A stretch of 47,506 nt of DNA from assembly GCA_031277165.1 (NCBI GenBank), contig JAISLT010000056.1:1-47506 (forward strand). The letters run 5' to 3'. Each line of letters opens with the position of its first letter. Positions within the stretch are counted from its first letter, which is position 1. This DNA comes from Spirochaetaceae bacterium (GTDB lineage: Bacteria > Spirochaetota > Spirochaetia > Treponematales > Breznakiellaceae). A program made the position numbers and the translations under genes. Shown piece after piece: positions 1 to 7,859 of this stretch. The notes below the pieces were generated by a model. It had not been told where the DNA came from and did no database searches. It saw nothing but the letters and a program-made list of their open reading frames with translations.

Positions 1-180
1 CAATGCTTACAAAATTTGGTACAATTCCACGCCGCTGTATAGCGGCGCATAAATCTTTCTTCTAATTGCCAGCCCAACGGGCTGATTAAACCAGACGGTA
101 TAATAAACTTCCTATCGAACGAGCCTCCCCGCAAATATGGCAACGCTTAGGGATACCCCGGAGCTCTGCTCTGCGGAGGC
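1..180. repeat. Dispersed hairpin-rich repeat, copy A (cut by window edge)
   Basis: The first 130 bases recur almost unchanged at 41280-41407, and the first 67 recur at 47440-47506. The copy carries short hairpins: CCGCT-gtat-AGCGG near 32-45, CAGCCC-aac-GGGCTG near 70-84, and an arm CGAACGAGCCTCC near 116-128. It ends with the shared tail GAGCTCTGCTCTGCGGAGG-CTCATT at about 162-186. No coding capacity is apparent. The left end is cut by the window, so the full length is unknown. The structure suggests a MITE-like or other foldback element, but no transposase partner can be assigned. Confidence 0.85.
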
Positions 181-194
181 TCATTCTCTTCGCA

Positions 195-332
195 CTATTT
201 GTCTACCTTTTTCAGAAACTTCAGATGATCCTTCGTTTTATGATGATCCCGGCATATTCCTATTACTTCGCCGGTCAGCCCGTTTAGCGCCGCAAACAAG
301 GTTGTCGTCCCGTGCCGTTCATAATCCGCCGT
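195..332 (-). pseudogene. Decayed IS630-type transposase fragment
   Basis: Read on the minus strand, 45 codons without a stop contain YERHGTTTLFAALN followed by LTGEVIG and a HxKTKDHLKFLKKVD tail. This matches the DDE core region of IS630-family transposases, which usually read RHGTTTLFAAL then TGxVIG then a loop before the catalytic Glu. An in-frame stop lies just upstream and another at 195-197. Related residues in a different frame (VEREHSHPVNGG, about 333-375) suggest that the upstream part decayed with frameshifts. It abuts repeat copy A. No terminal inverted repeats could be assigned, and the fragment is certainly non-functional. Confidence 0.7.
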
Positions 333-590
333 TTACCGGGTGGGAATGTTCTCTCTCAACGGCAGCAGGGGCGGGTTCATATATAGTCCAACGACACGAA
401 TTACCTCATAATCAATCTAGCCGAAAAGGTTTTTGACAGAACACTAGGCCGGCTGCGCCTCCCACGCTCCACTTCACCCACATTTTGCCAGCCCTGGACT
501 TGCTACGCACGCCCTTATTTGCCCTGCCAAATCTCATATACAGCCGGAACAATCTGATACGTCCCTTTTGATATACGGTAATCGGGGTTG
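333..590. other. Gene-free stretch beside the recombinase
   Basis: No plausible intact gene was found on either strand. The part nearest 333 may continue the decayed transposase in shifted frames. The rest (about 440-590) shows no recognisable coding signal. Confidence 0.5.
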
Positions 591-1880
591 TTAGTCCAAA
601 TCATCGTCGCCGGTACTGTCCAGGGGGCTTTTTATATGACGGATGCCCCGACGGGCCACATGGGTATAACGTGCGGTGGTCTTCAAATTCACATGGCCTA
701 ACAGGGTTTGTATGTATTTTATATCCGTACCGTTCTCAAGAAGATGGGTGGCAAAGGAATGGCGCAGGCTGTGAATCGACAGACTCTTTTGTATCCGGGC
801 TTTATGTACGGCCTTTTCAAAGACATTCTGTGCGGTCCGGATGGTAATATGTCCTTTTTCCCGGCCTGGGAAAAGCCATGCTTTTATATTATAGAGGGTA
901 CAATATTTCTTGATAAAGGTCGCTGCCCGGTCCGACAGTAGTGTATATCGGTCCTTTCTTCCTTTGGATCCGTAGACTAATAGGGTTTTTCTGTCCAAAT
1001 CAATATGATCCCTTTTTACGGCGACTACTTCGCTGACCCTCAAACCCGATGAATAGGCAAGCATAAGCAGAAGCCGGTGTTTGGGATTTTTTTCGGCGTC
1101 AAGCAGCTGCTTTATTTCAGTCCGTGAAAAAACCTTCGGAAGCCGCTTGTCCCGGTGAGGCCTATATTGCTGTTGAACAAAATTTTTCTTTAATATGTTA
1201 CTGTAAAAAAATCGTATCCCGCTGATGGCCAGATTCATGGAAGAACTGGATTGGTTTTTTTCAGTATCAAGATATGCAAGATATTTTGTTAAGTCCTGTC
1301 CGGTAATTTTTTCAGGGCTCTTTTGAAAGAACCGGCAAATATCCCGGTTATGCTGAACATAGGCTTTGATAGTTCTTGGACTGTATTTCCGGGAATGAAG
1401 TTCTTCCACAAGCTTTTCTTTCCAGAATAACGAAAACATTTCCGGCTTGGGTACAGCCGAATCAAGACAGTCCTTGTCTTCTTTGTACACGGGCCGGTAA
1501 ATGGCTGGTTTTTTATACGATCCCGCGTACGGTTCCATATAAAAATCAGCCTGCGGCACCGGCACCTTTTTTTGTTGATACGCCGGTATAATCTCAGCGT
1601 ACCCCGAAGCGCAGGGCCTGTCCCACACCTCCAGACTGGTCCAGTTTCGTCCAAAGAACCCGTTAATAGAAACAATCTGTCCGTCCTTGTTCACCTCCAC
1701 ACAGGGACGAATTGTAAAGATAGTCCGGCGTTGATGGGCTTCCAAAGGGTAGTTCAACAAAAACCGGCTGTTTTGTAAATCCCACTGACCAAGGGTAATA
1801 AGTGCTCTAAAAAGTACCGGATCAAAGTCAAGCGGTACTTGTACATTCTTTTCACCATAAAAAAGATACACCACATCCAT
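591..1880 (-). CDS. Tyrosine recombinase with a long N-terminal extension
   Basis: Site-specific DNA integrase/recombinase of the XerC/D-phage integrase superfamily, 429 residues. The ATG at 1880 is preceded by AGGAGG at a spacing of 5; an in-frame GTG at 1895 would leave this Shine-Dalgarno inside the gene and is rejected. Residues about 145-230 form the SAM-like core-binding domain (SPRTIKAYVQHNRDICRFF). The catalytic domain follows with R281 (SSGLRVSE), K306, H370 and R373 (HSLRH), H396 (LLGH) and nucleophile Y405 (TTARYTH), so all active-site residues are present. About 145 residues precede the core-binding domain and match nothing I can name. The gene is flanked by a transposase remnant and a repeat downstream and a palindrome cluster upstream, which suggests a mobile or rearranging locus. 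The integron-integrase insertion before the HxxR motif is absent. Confidence 0.9.
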   Translation of the reverse strand: MDVVYLFYGEKNVQVPLDFDPVLFRALITLGQWDLQNSRFLLNYPLEAHQRRTIFTIRPCVEVNKDGQIVSINGFFGRNWTSLEVWDRPCASGYAEIIPAYQQKKVPVPQADFYMEPYAGSYKKPAIYRPVYKEDKDCLDSAVPKPEMFSLFWKEKLVEELHSRKYSPRTIKAYVQHNRDICRFFQKSPEKITGQDLTKYLAYLDTEKNQSSSSMNLAISGIRFFYSNILKKNFVQQQYRPHRDKRLPKVFSRTEIKQLLDAEKNPKHRLLLMLAYSSGLRVSEVVAVKRDHIDLDRKTLLVYGSKGRKDRYTLLSDRAATFIKKYCTLYNIKAWLFPGREKGHITIRTAQNVFEKAVHKARIQKSLSIHSLRHSFATHLLENGTDIKYIQTLLGHVNLKTTARYTHVARRGIRHIKSPLDSTGDDDLD

Positions 1881-1942
1881 AAAGGCCTCCTGCACACCAA
1901 AAAATCCTTTAAAAATGAAATTCTATATTCCATAGATTTTGG

Positions 1943-1980
1943 TTTGTAGGTAAGGAATTAGCTAATTCCTTTCCTACAAA
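1943..1980. repeat. Large near-perfect palindrome upstream of the recombinase
   Basis: TTTGTAGG and AAGGAATTAGCT pair with AGCTAATTCCTT and CCTACAAA, with a single unpaired or mismatched T on each side. It lies 63 bases upstream of the recombinase start. The layout, two 12-13 base arms around a short centre, resembles a tyrosine-recombinase crossover site, but it could equally be a terminator-like hairpin or a regulatory site. Confidence 0.75.
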
Positions 1981-1995
1981 CAATTACAATCGGAA

Positions 1996-2024
1996 TTCTC
2001 AGACAATTTCAAATTGTCTGAGAA
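1996..2024. repeat. 14-bp palindrome
   Basis: TTCTCAGACAATTT is followed after one base by its exact reverse complement. It stands 15 bases from the preceding larger palindrome. Function unknown. Confidence 0.75.
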
Positions 2025-2193
2025 TAAGACACCCTTCATTCAAAAGTCTGATCTAATATCCTTTCGCTACCTTTTCGCTTGCGGGAAGGTTCATTTGCCA
2101 TGTATAGGGCATCAATCGTATTCTTGCTTTAATTTACCACAAAAGGGGCTTCCCGAAATTTCAGTTTTCAGGAAACACCCTTAGATCCATAGG

Positions 2194-2266
2194 AAAAGCG
2201 GACTGTTATTTTTATACCAACCGCTTTTTCAAGGGCATTTCCCAAAACCAACCGGGTTTTGGGAAA
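2194..2266. repeat. Two further inverted repeats in the 1896-2383 gap
   Basis: AAAAGCGG (2194-2201) pairs with CCGCTTTT (2221-2228). TTTCCCAAAACC (2238-2249) pairs with GGTTTTGGGAAA (2255-2266) around a 5-base loop. The rest of the 1896-2383 gap holds a degenerate match to the dispersed repeat (ATTCAAAAGTCTGATCTAAT, near 2038-2059) and no gene. Confidence 0.65.
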
Positions 2267-2383
2267 ACCCAAGATCCCCGCATATTCAAGGGTGAATACC
2301 ACGGATCCATAACGGCGGACGACGCGGGGGCCATTAAAGCGTATTTAAGCCCCGGCCCTTATTACCGCATAGGAGGCTATTGT

Positions 2384-3556
2384 ATGACAACAAATAAAAA
2401 GAGACAGATGGGCGGACAGGCCGCTGCCGCCGGGGTTCTGTACCGGGTACGGATCCTTTGGTTTTTAGTGCCTGGGTTTTTATTACTCGGGGGCTGTTCC
2501 ATAGTCGGGCCAGAAACCTCGGACAAAGGCAGGATTACCATTGCAAGCTGGAATGTGCAGGCCCTGTTCGATGGAATAGATAACGGGGTTGAGTACGATG
2601 AGTATTCAAGCGCCGCCGGCTGGAACAGCGAAAAATATCAAGCCAGGCTCCACGGAATCTCCGGTGCAATTAAGGGCATAAATGAGGGCGGGGGTTTTAA
2701 CCCCGATGTTCTGGCCCTAATCGAAGTGGAAAATCCCGGCATTCTGCGGGATCTGGCGGAACTTCCCGGCATGGAGTATAAGTGGAATTTCTTTGCCGGG
2801 GTTCCCGGCAGCGCCATAGGGATCGGTATCTTTAGCCGTTTTCCCTTTACCGAAACAAGGGTTCATTCGGCACATTTTGACCACCACAGCATTCCCCGTC
2901 CCGTGGCGGAAGTATGGATAAACTACGGCGGGGAATCCCTGGTAATTATGGCCTGTCATTGGAAATCAAAATCCGGCGGGGCCCGGGAAACCGAACTGCT
3001 TCGGCAGGCGGAGGCGGGAATCATTGCCCGAAGACTCGAAGAGATCAGCGCCGTCTATCCGGAAACGCCGGTAATAATCCTGGGGGATTTAAACGAAAAC
3101 CACGACGATTTTGTCAGGACCGGCGCCGTATATCCCTGTGCGCTGATGCCGGACAGCGAAGAGGCGGCGGCGGCCATAGATGCATTATCCGTTCATCCCC
3201 GGCCTGGGTTCCAGAGTTTTCTGGTCCTAAGTCCTCAAAAACCGCCCCGTCCCGAATATATCACGGGGTTCAGCGGCGCCGCGGTACTTTATTCCCCCTG
3301 GGAACATTCCCCAGGGCAGGACAACGATGCCTTACCGGGATCCTACTATTATGACGGCGCCTGGGAAACCATTGATCATTTCCTGCTTAACGCCGCCTTA
3401 TTCGATAAACGGGGATGGGAATACGGTGATTTCCGGGTACTGGGAAATAATCCCTTTACCAATGCCGGGGGCATCCCCCACGCCTATAATCCCAGAACAG
3501 GTACGGGCCTTTCGGACCACCTTCCTATTCTGCTCGATCTGGTTCTGGAAGAGTAG
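2384..3556 (+). CDS. Endonuclease/exonuclease/phosphatase-family lipoprotein
   Basis: Predicted surface or periplasmic lipoprotein of the EEP (DNase I-like) fold, 390 residues. AGGAGG lies 7 bases before the ATG. A hydrophobic segment ends in a lipobox LLLGGC near residue 38. The catalytic motifs follow in order: ASWNVQ, the metal-binding Glu in LALIEVEN, ACHWKSKSGG, ILGDLNEN, a late IDHFLLN, and the catalytic SDHLP near the C-terminus. EEP proteins cleave phosphodiesters in nucleic acids, phosphoinositides or other substrates; the substrate cannot be read from the sequence. An extracellular DNase acquiring nucleotides is one reasonable role. It is transcribed away from the recombinase and followed by a 410-base gap, so it is probably monocistronic. 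Confidence 0.85.
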   Translation: MTTNKKRQMGGQAAAAGVLYRVRILWFLVPGFLLLGGCSIVGPETSDKGRITIASWNVQALFDGIDNGVEYDEYSSAAGWNSEKYQARLHGISGAIKGINEGGGFNPDVLALIEVENPGILRDLAELPGMEYKWNFFAGVPGSAIGIGIFSRFPFTETRVHSAHFDHHSIPRPVAEVWINYGGESLVIMACHWKSKSGGARETELLRQAEAGIIARRLEEISAVYPETPVIILGDLNENHDDFVRTGAVYPCALMPDSEEAAAAIDALSVHPRPGFQSFLVLSPQKPPRPEYITGFSGAAVLYSPWEHSPGQDNDALPGSYYYDGAWETIDHFLLNAALFDKRGWEYGDFRVLGNNPFTNAGGIPHAYNPRTGTGLSDHLPILLDLVLEE

Positions 3557-3966
3557 AAAGGACAGCCCGGGATGCGTCTTCCGGCGTACAATTCTGTTCC
3601 GTGGAACTTCATTTCCGGTGGGGTTTAATACGCAAAATCCGCCTTTAGCGGGGAAAGCCTACGGCGGGAAGGTTCATTATTCCCAGATATTCTGCGAATG
3701 TCTGGGAATGCCGGCCCGCGGAAAGGAGGGCCCTTGGGTATGCGCCCGGCTTCGGATGATCCCTGCCCTGAAGTCTAAACTTGACCCATATTCTAAAGAA
3801 ATTTTAACCACTAACCGCTTTCCAATCAATGCCGGAGGCCCCGTAATACCTCATTTTAAAATGTTCCTTTAGGCCCCGTAATGCCTCATTTTGAACTGTC
3901 ACCGAAAGCTATGGATACCCCTTTACAATATCAGAAAATCGCCATACTATTATGGCAGAGGTATAT
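3557..3966. other. Gene-free gap with a hairpin and a direct repeat
   Basis: A strong hairpin at 3679-3709 pairs ATTCCCAGA with TCTGGGAAT and ATTC with GAAT. A 22-base direct repeat with one mismatch, AGGCCCCGTAAT(A/G)CCTCATTTT, lies at 3836-3857 and 3871-3892. The string GCGGGAAGGTTCATT near 3664 also occurs near 2090. I see no credible gene here. Confidence 0.6.
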
Positions 3967-4428
3967 ATGAAACGTTTAATAATAACCGCCCTATTCTGTC
4001 TGACGGCGGCAGGGGTCTTTGCCCAAAAGGTGGGCGATACCATGTACGTCAATGTTAATTCGGCGAATCTTAAATCGTCCACCGGGTTTTTCGCTTCCAC
4101 CACCGGAACTGTGCGTTATGGAGATCAGGTGCGGGTGCTGGGACTTAAGAGTAAATGGGTTCAGATACGAACCACCGGGAATGCCACCGGGTGGATCCCA
4201 TCATCCAGCTTAACCACCAAGCGAATTGCCCGGGGAACCGGCGCCAGCGCATCTGCCCAGGAAATTGCCCTGGCGGGAAAGGGATTTTCACCGGCGGTTG
4301 AGGCGGAATACAAAAAAAGCGGCGGAACCGCTAACTATGCCGCGGTGGATACCATGGAAAGGATAACCATTCCCGACAGGGACCTTTTGGCATTTACCGA
4401 AGAGGGCCATCTGGCCCAGGGGGAATAA
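3967..4428 (+). CDS. Secreted bacterial SH3-domain protein
   Basis: 153 residues. The chosen ATG has AGAGG 5 bases upstream; an in-frame ATG at 3952 would place extra residues before the signal peptide. Residues 1-19 form a cleavable signal (MKRLIITALFCLTAAGVFA, then QK). Residues about 20-80 form an SH3b-like domain (VNVNSANLKSS, VRYGDQVRVLGLKSKWVQIRT, GWIPSSSL), a fold that in bacteria usually binds peptidoglycan or other envelope ligands. The C-terminal half has no recognised domain. The next gene starts one base after its stop, so it is co-transcribed with the M48 protease and probably with the CHASE2 cyclase. Periplasmic location is inferred. Confidence 0.85.
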   Translation: MKRLIITALFCLTAAGVFAQKVGDTMYVNVNSANLKSSTGFFASTTGTVRYGDQVRVLGLKSKWVQIRTTGNATGWIPSSSLTTKRIARGTGASASAQEIALAGKGFSPAVEAEYKKSGGTANYAAVDTMERITIPDRDLLAFTEEGHLAQGE

Positions 4429-4429
4429 C

Positions 4430-5371
4430 ATGAAAAAATATACAATCCCGTTAATCACCGCCGTTCTGTTCTCTACCATCGTTACCTGCGAATCTATCGA
4501 TTCAAACGTTTTAGGGAATGTGGCCGGGGGAGCCGCCGCCGAAGTAACCCGTGCATTGGGGTATGATGAAGAGATTGCCTCCAAGGTCCAGCAAAGTACA
4601 AGCGCCGGGGTAAGTACCGCCAGCGAGGCAATAAAGGCGGCGGATTCTTTGACTGCGGAAAATGAATACTATCTGGGCCGGGCGGTGGCGGCGAATATCG
4701 CCGGTACCTATACGGTTTATACGGGGAATCCCGCGCTGCAAACCTACCTTAATAAAATTTGCAGTACCATTGTGATTAACTCTCCACGGCCCGATATTTA
4801 CAAGGGCTACCATGTGGCTATTCTGAACACCCAGGAAATCAACGCGTTTGCCACCCCCGGGGGGCATATTTTTATCACCCGGGGTCTTATTGCCTGCGCC
4901 CCCAGCGAAGACGCGCTGGCCGCGGTTATTGCCCACGAGGTGGCTCATATTCAGCTTCGTCATGCCCTTACTTCTATCCGTAACGCCCGTTACGTGAATG
5001 CGGCAGTATCCGGCGTTCTGGCGGGGCTTAGCGAAGCAGCCCCCAACACAAAGGAATTGGCAAGCATCATGGGCGATTCCGTCAACGAGATCATTACCAC
5101 CCTGGTGGTAAACGGATTTTCCAAGCCGCAGGAACTTGAGGCGGATGCCACCGCCCTTTCTCTGCTGGCATCTGCGGGTTACCAGCCCTCCAGCATCCTT
5201 GACATGCTTGAATCCTTAAAACAAAAACAACAGGACAGCCAGGGTTTCTCCAAAACCCATCCATCCCCGGCGGAGCGGATTACCAATGTAAACAGGGCGC
5301 TTAACAAGTATTCCGTCTCCGACACCCGCTCGTACAGGGCGGCGCGTTACACCGCGGCTGTTCCCCGCTAA
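4430..5371 (+). CDS. M48-family metalloprotease lipoprotein
   Basis: 313 residues. The signal segment ends in TIVTC near residue 20, a plausible spirochaetal lipobox. The protease domain spans about 85-290 and carries the zinc motif HEVAH (IAHEVAHIQLRHA) and a downstream third-ligand Glu in ELEADATAL, as in the BepA/LoiP group of M48 peptidases that police outer-membrane proteins. INAFATPGGHIFITRGLI before the active site is typical of the family. The protein lacks the C-terminal TPR domain of BepA. Spacing of one base to the SH3 gene upstream and 14 bases to the cyclase downstream indicates one operon. It probably acts in periplasmic protein quality control. Confidence 0.92.
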   Translation: MKKYTIPLITAVLFSTIVTCESIDSNVLGNVAGGAAAEVTRALGYDEEIASKVQQSTSAGVSTASEAIKAADSLTAENEYYLGRAVAANIAGTYTVYTGNPALQTYLNKICSTIVINSPRPDIYKGYHVAILNTQEINAFATPGGHIFITRGLIACAPSEDALAAVIAHEVAHIQLRHALTSIRNARYVNAAVSGVLAGLSEAAPNTKELASIMGDSVNEIITTLVVNGFSKPQELEADATALSLLASAGYQPSSILDMLESLKQKQQDSQGFSKTHPSPAERITNVNRALNKYSVSDTRSYRAARYTAAVPR

Positions 5372-5385
5372 AATACGGGCTTTGT

Positions 5386-7824
5386 ATGGCAAGAAAAGGA
5401 AGATTTAAGAAGGTCCTTCCCGCGGTACTTATCATCATTTTGATATTTGCCGGGGTGGGATTGATGCATGTCTTTAATACCTTTGATTATCTTGAGTACA
5501 AAGCCTACGATTTTCGGGTAAAACTATTTGCCGGTTCATATAAGCCCTCGGACGATATTATGGTACTTCTCCTTGATCAGAACAGCATCGATTGGGCCAA
5601 TGAAGAACGGGGTTGGGGCTGGCCATGGCCCCGGAAAGCCTATGCGGACTTGGTGGATTACATGAATCTGGGAGGGGCCAAGTCCATAATCTTTGATGTC
5701 CTGTTTTCTGAGCCTTCTATATACCGCAGTGCCGACCAGGACAGGATTATAGATACCGCAGTCCGGCGGATGGAAGAACTGCGGTCTATTTTTGATCCTT
5801 CGCAGACAGAAACGTCCCGCCGCCGGCCTCAAAACGGGGCCCCCGGCGAGGATCAGCGCAGAGCCTTTGAAAAATACATAACGGCCATGAGGGAACTGCA
5901 AAGCCTTTCCGGCCATGCGGATGATGATGCCTTTGCCCGGGCTTTGCACGACTACGGAAAAACGGTTCAAACGGTGTTTTTTAGCACCCAAACGGGAAAA
6001 TCCGAAACCTGGCCCAGCGATTTACAAAAGCCCCTGCTTAACCCTATCGGATTTGACCCGATCATTTCCAACTACAATCTTGTTGGCCCGGGAACTACAA
6101 AGGCCCAGTTTCCTATTCCGGAATTTACCAGGGCCACGGGCGCTTTAGGGAACGTAACCAACGCAGAAGACTTTGACGGCATAAACCGCCGGGCCCGGCT
6201 GTTTATAAATTTTGACGGCCAGGCGGTGCCGGGTCTTTCTGCCGCATCCCTTCTTATTTCGGGCCAGGATAGGGATATCCGGTACAACGAAAAAAAACGG
6301 CAGATTGAATGGGGAGAGTATATAATCCCCGTGGACAGCGAGGGAAAAAGCATACTCCGTTTTAGGGGAAGCATTAACCGCTATATGCCATACAGCGTCG
6401 CGGACATTTTGAAAAGCGCCGAAGCCCTGGAAACGGGCGGTGAACCGGTATACTACCCTGAAGAATTTAAGGACAAGTATGTGTTCTTTGGATTCTATGC
6501 TCCGGGACTTTTTGATATATGCAGCAACCCCCTGGAATCGGTGTACCCCGGAATGGGCATACATATCACCATGCTGGACAATCTTCTTAACAAAGACTTT
6601 ATCCGGGAAACTTCTCCATGGATGGAATGGGCCGCCCTTTTTTGTATAATCGTTCTTACAACTTTGCTGGTTCTTTTTTGCAAAAGACTCCCCCTGTCTG
6701 TGGGGGGAACCTTGATTATTGCGGCGGCTATTTTAGCCGGAGCTTTAATTGCCTATGACCGTTTTTGCCTTTGGGTTCCCATGGTGCTTCCCTTGGCAGG
6801 AATGTTGATATCGTTTATTACCTGCAATATCTACAATTACGCCACCGAGGGCAGCCAGAAAAAATATATCAAAAACGCCTTTAGTCAGTATATAAGCCCC
6901 CTGGTTATCGAACAGATAATAGAAGATCCTTCAAACCTGGAACTGGGCGGTAAGAGCCTGGACATGACGGCAATCTTTACGGACATTCAAAAATTTTCTT
7001 CTATCTCCGAGGCCCTGCAAAAGACCTACGGCAAGGACGGGCCCAAAGAACTGGTTAACCTGCTTAACCTGTATTTAACGGAGATGAGCAATATTGCCTT
7101 GGCAAACAAGGGTACCATTGACAAGTTTGAGGGCGACGCGATCATTGCCTTTTTTGGCGCTCCGCTCCCCACGGAACAACACGCTGTCCAGGCATGCCGT
7201 ACCGCTATTCAAATGAAGAAATCAGAAAAAGAAATAACAGGCCGGATCATGGAACAGGGGGGACGGTTTTATCCGGTGCTGAAGGAACTGATCGAAAGAA
7301 AGGTTATCCGCCCGGAACGGCCCCTTTATACCCGGATTGGAATAAACTCGGGAGAAATGGTTGTGGGCAACATGGGAACCCCCAGTAAAATGAATTATAC
7401 TATCATGGGAAACGCGGTTAACTTGGCGGCCCGCCTGGAGGGAGTTAATAAACAGTACGACACCGGGGGGATTCTGTTAAGTGAATATACCCGCAGCAAA
7501 ATTGGTGATGAATTTATCCTGCGGCCCCTTAGCCGGGTCCGGGTGGTAGGAATAAGCACCCCGGTACGGATCTATGAACTTTTAGATTTTCAAGAAAACG
7601 CCCCGCCAAAATTGCTGGAGGCGGTCCTAACCTGGGAAACCGCATTTAAGGCCTACGAGGACCGGAATTTTTCCGGCGCCCTGGCGGGTTTTAAAGCCCT
7701 GTATCAGGCGGACAGCGGGGATTTAACGGCCCGGCTTTATAAGGAGCGCTGCGAAGCATACCTAAAGAGGCCTCCCTCCGATACGGATTGGGACGAAGGG
7801 GTTGACAACCTAAAGTCCAAATGA
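5386..7824 (+). CDS. CHASE2-domain class III adenylate cyclase
   Basis: 812 residues. One N-terminal membrane helix (about 10-28) precedes an extracytoplasmic CHASE2 sensor (about 35-395: DYLEYKAYDFRVK, LLLDQNSIDW, GWPWPRKAYADLVDYM, IIFDVLFSE). Three close membrane helices follow (about 415-485), then a cyclase domain (about 515-735). Both metal-binding Asp residues are present (FTDIQKF near 532; EGDAIIAFFG near 584), as are YTIMGNAVNLAARLEG with the transition-state Asn and Arg. A roughly 30-residue insertion lies between the two halves of the catalytic domain, and a TPR-like tail ends the protein. Synthesis of cAMP in response to an unknown periplasmic cue is expected. It is the third gene of the 3967-7824 operon. 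No clear Shine-Dalgarno precedes the start. Confidence 0.93.
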   Translation: MARKGRFKKVLPAVLIIILIFAGVGLMHVFNTFDYLEYKAYDFRVKLFAGSYKPSDDIMVLLLDQNSIDWANEERGWGWPWPRKAYADLVDYMNLGGAKSIIFDVLFSEPSIYRSADQDRIIDTAVRRMEELRSIFDPSQTETSRRRPQNGAPGEDQRRAFEKYITAMRELQSLSGHADDDAFARALHDYGKTVQTVFFSTQTGKSETWPSDLQKPLLNPIGFDPIISNYNLVGPGTTKAQFPIPEFTRATGALGNVTNAEDFDGINRRARLFINFDGQAVPGLSAASLLISGQDRDIRYNEKKRQIEWGEYIIPVDSEGKSILRFRGSINRYMPYSVADILKSAEALETGGEPVYYPEEFKDKYVFFGFYAPGLFDICSNPLESVYPGMGIHITMLDNLLNKDFIRETSPWMEWAALFCIIVLTTLLVLFCKRLPLSVGGTLIIAAAILAGALIAYDRFCLWVPMVLPLAGMLISFITCNIYNYATEGSQKKYIKNAFSQYISPLVIEQIIEDPSNLELGGKSLDMTAIFTDIQKFSSISEALQKTYGKDGPKELVNLLNLYLTEMSNIALANKGTIDKFEGDAIIAFFGAPLPTEQHAVQACRTAIQMKKSEKEITGRIMEQGGRFYPVLKELIERKVIRPERPLYTRIGINSGEMVVGNMGTPSKMNYTIMGNAVNLAARLEGVNKQYDTGGILLSEYTRSKIGDEFILRPLSRVRVVGISTPVRIYELLDFQENAPPKLLEAVLTWETAFKAYEDRNFSGALAGFKALYQADSGDLTARLYKERCEAYLKRPPSDTDWDEGVDNLKSK

Positions 7825-7859
7825 GCATCCCCGTTTGAAGAACAAACGGAGCCTGCCTG

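Noticed and set aside
137-436. 99-codon plus-strand frame near the left end
   Set aside because: It starts in repeat copy A and runs antisense to the transposase remnant; no protein-like features.
591-1880. Integron integrase with attC sites in the repeats
   Set aside because: The integrase lacks the extra IntI segment before the HxxR motif, and the repeats lack paired GTTRRRY/RYYYAAC boxes framing cassettes.
3557-3872. Coding extension past the EEP gene
   Set aside because: The frame is a continuation of a shadow frame, with no ribosome site and no protein-like composition.
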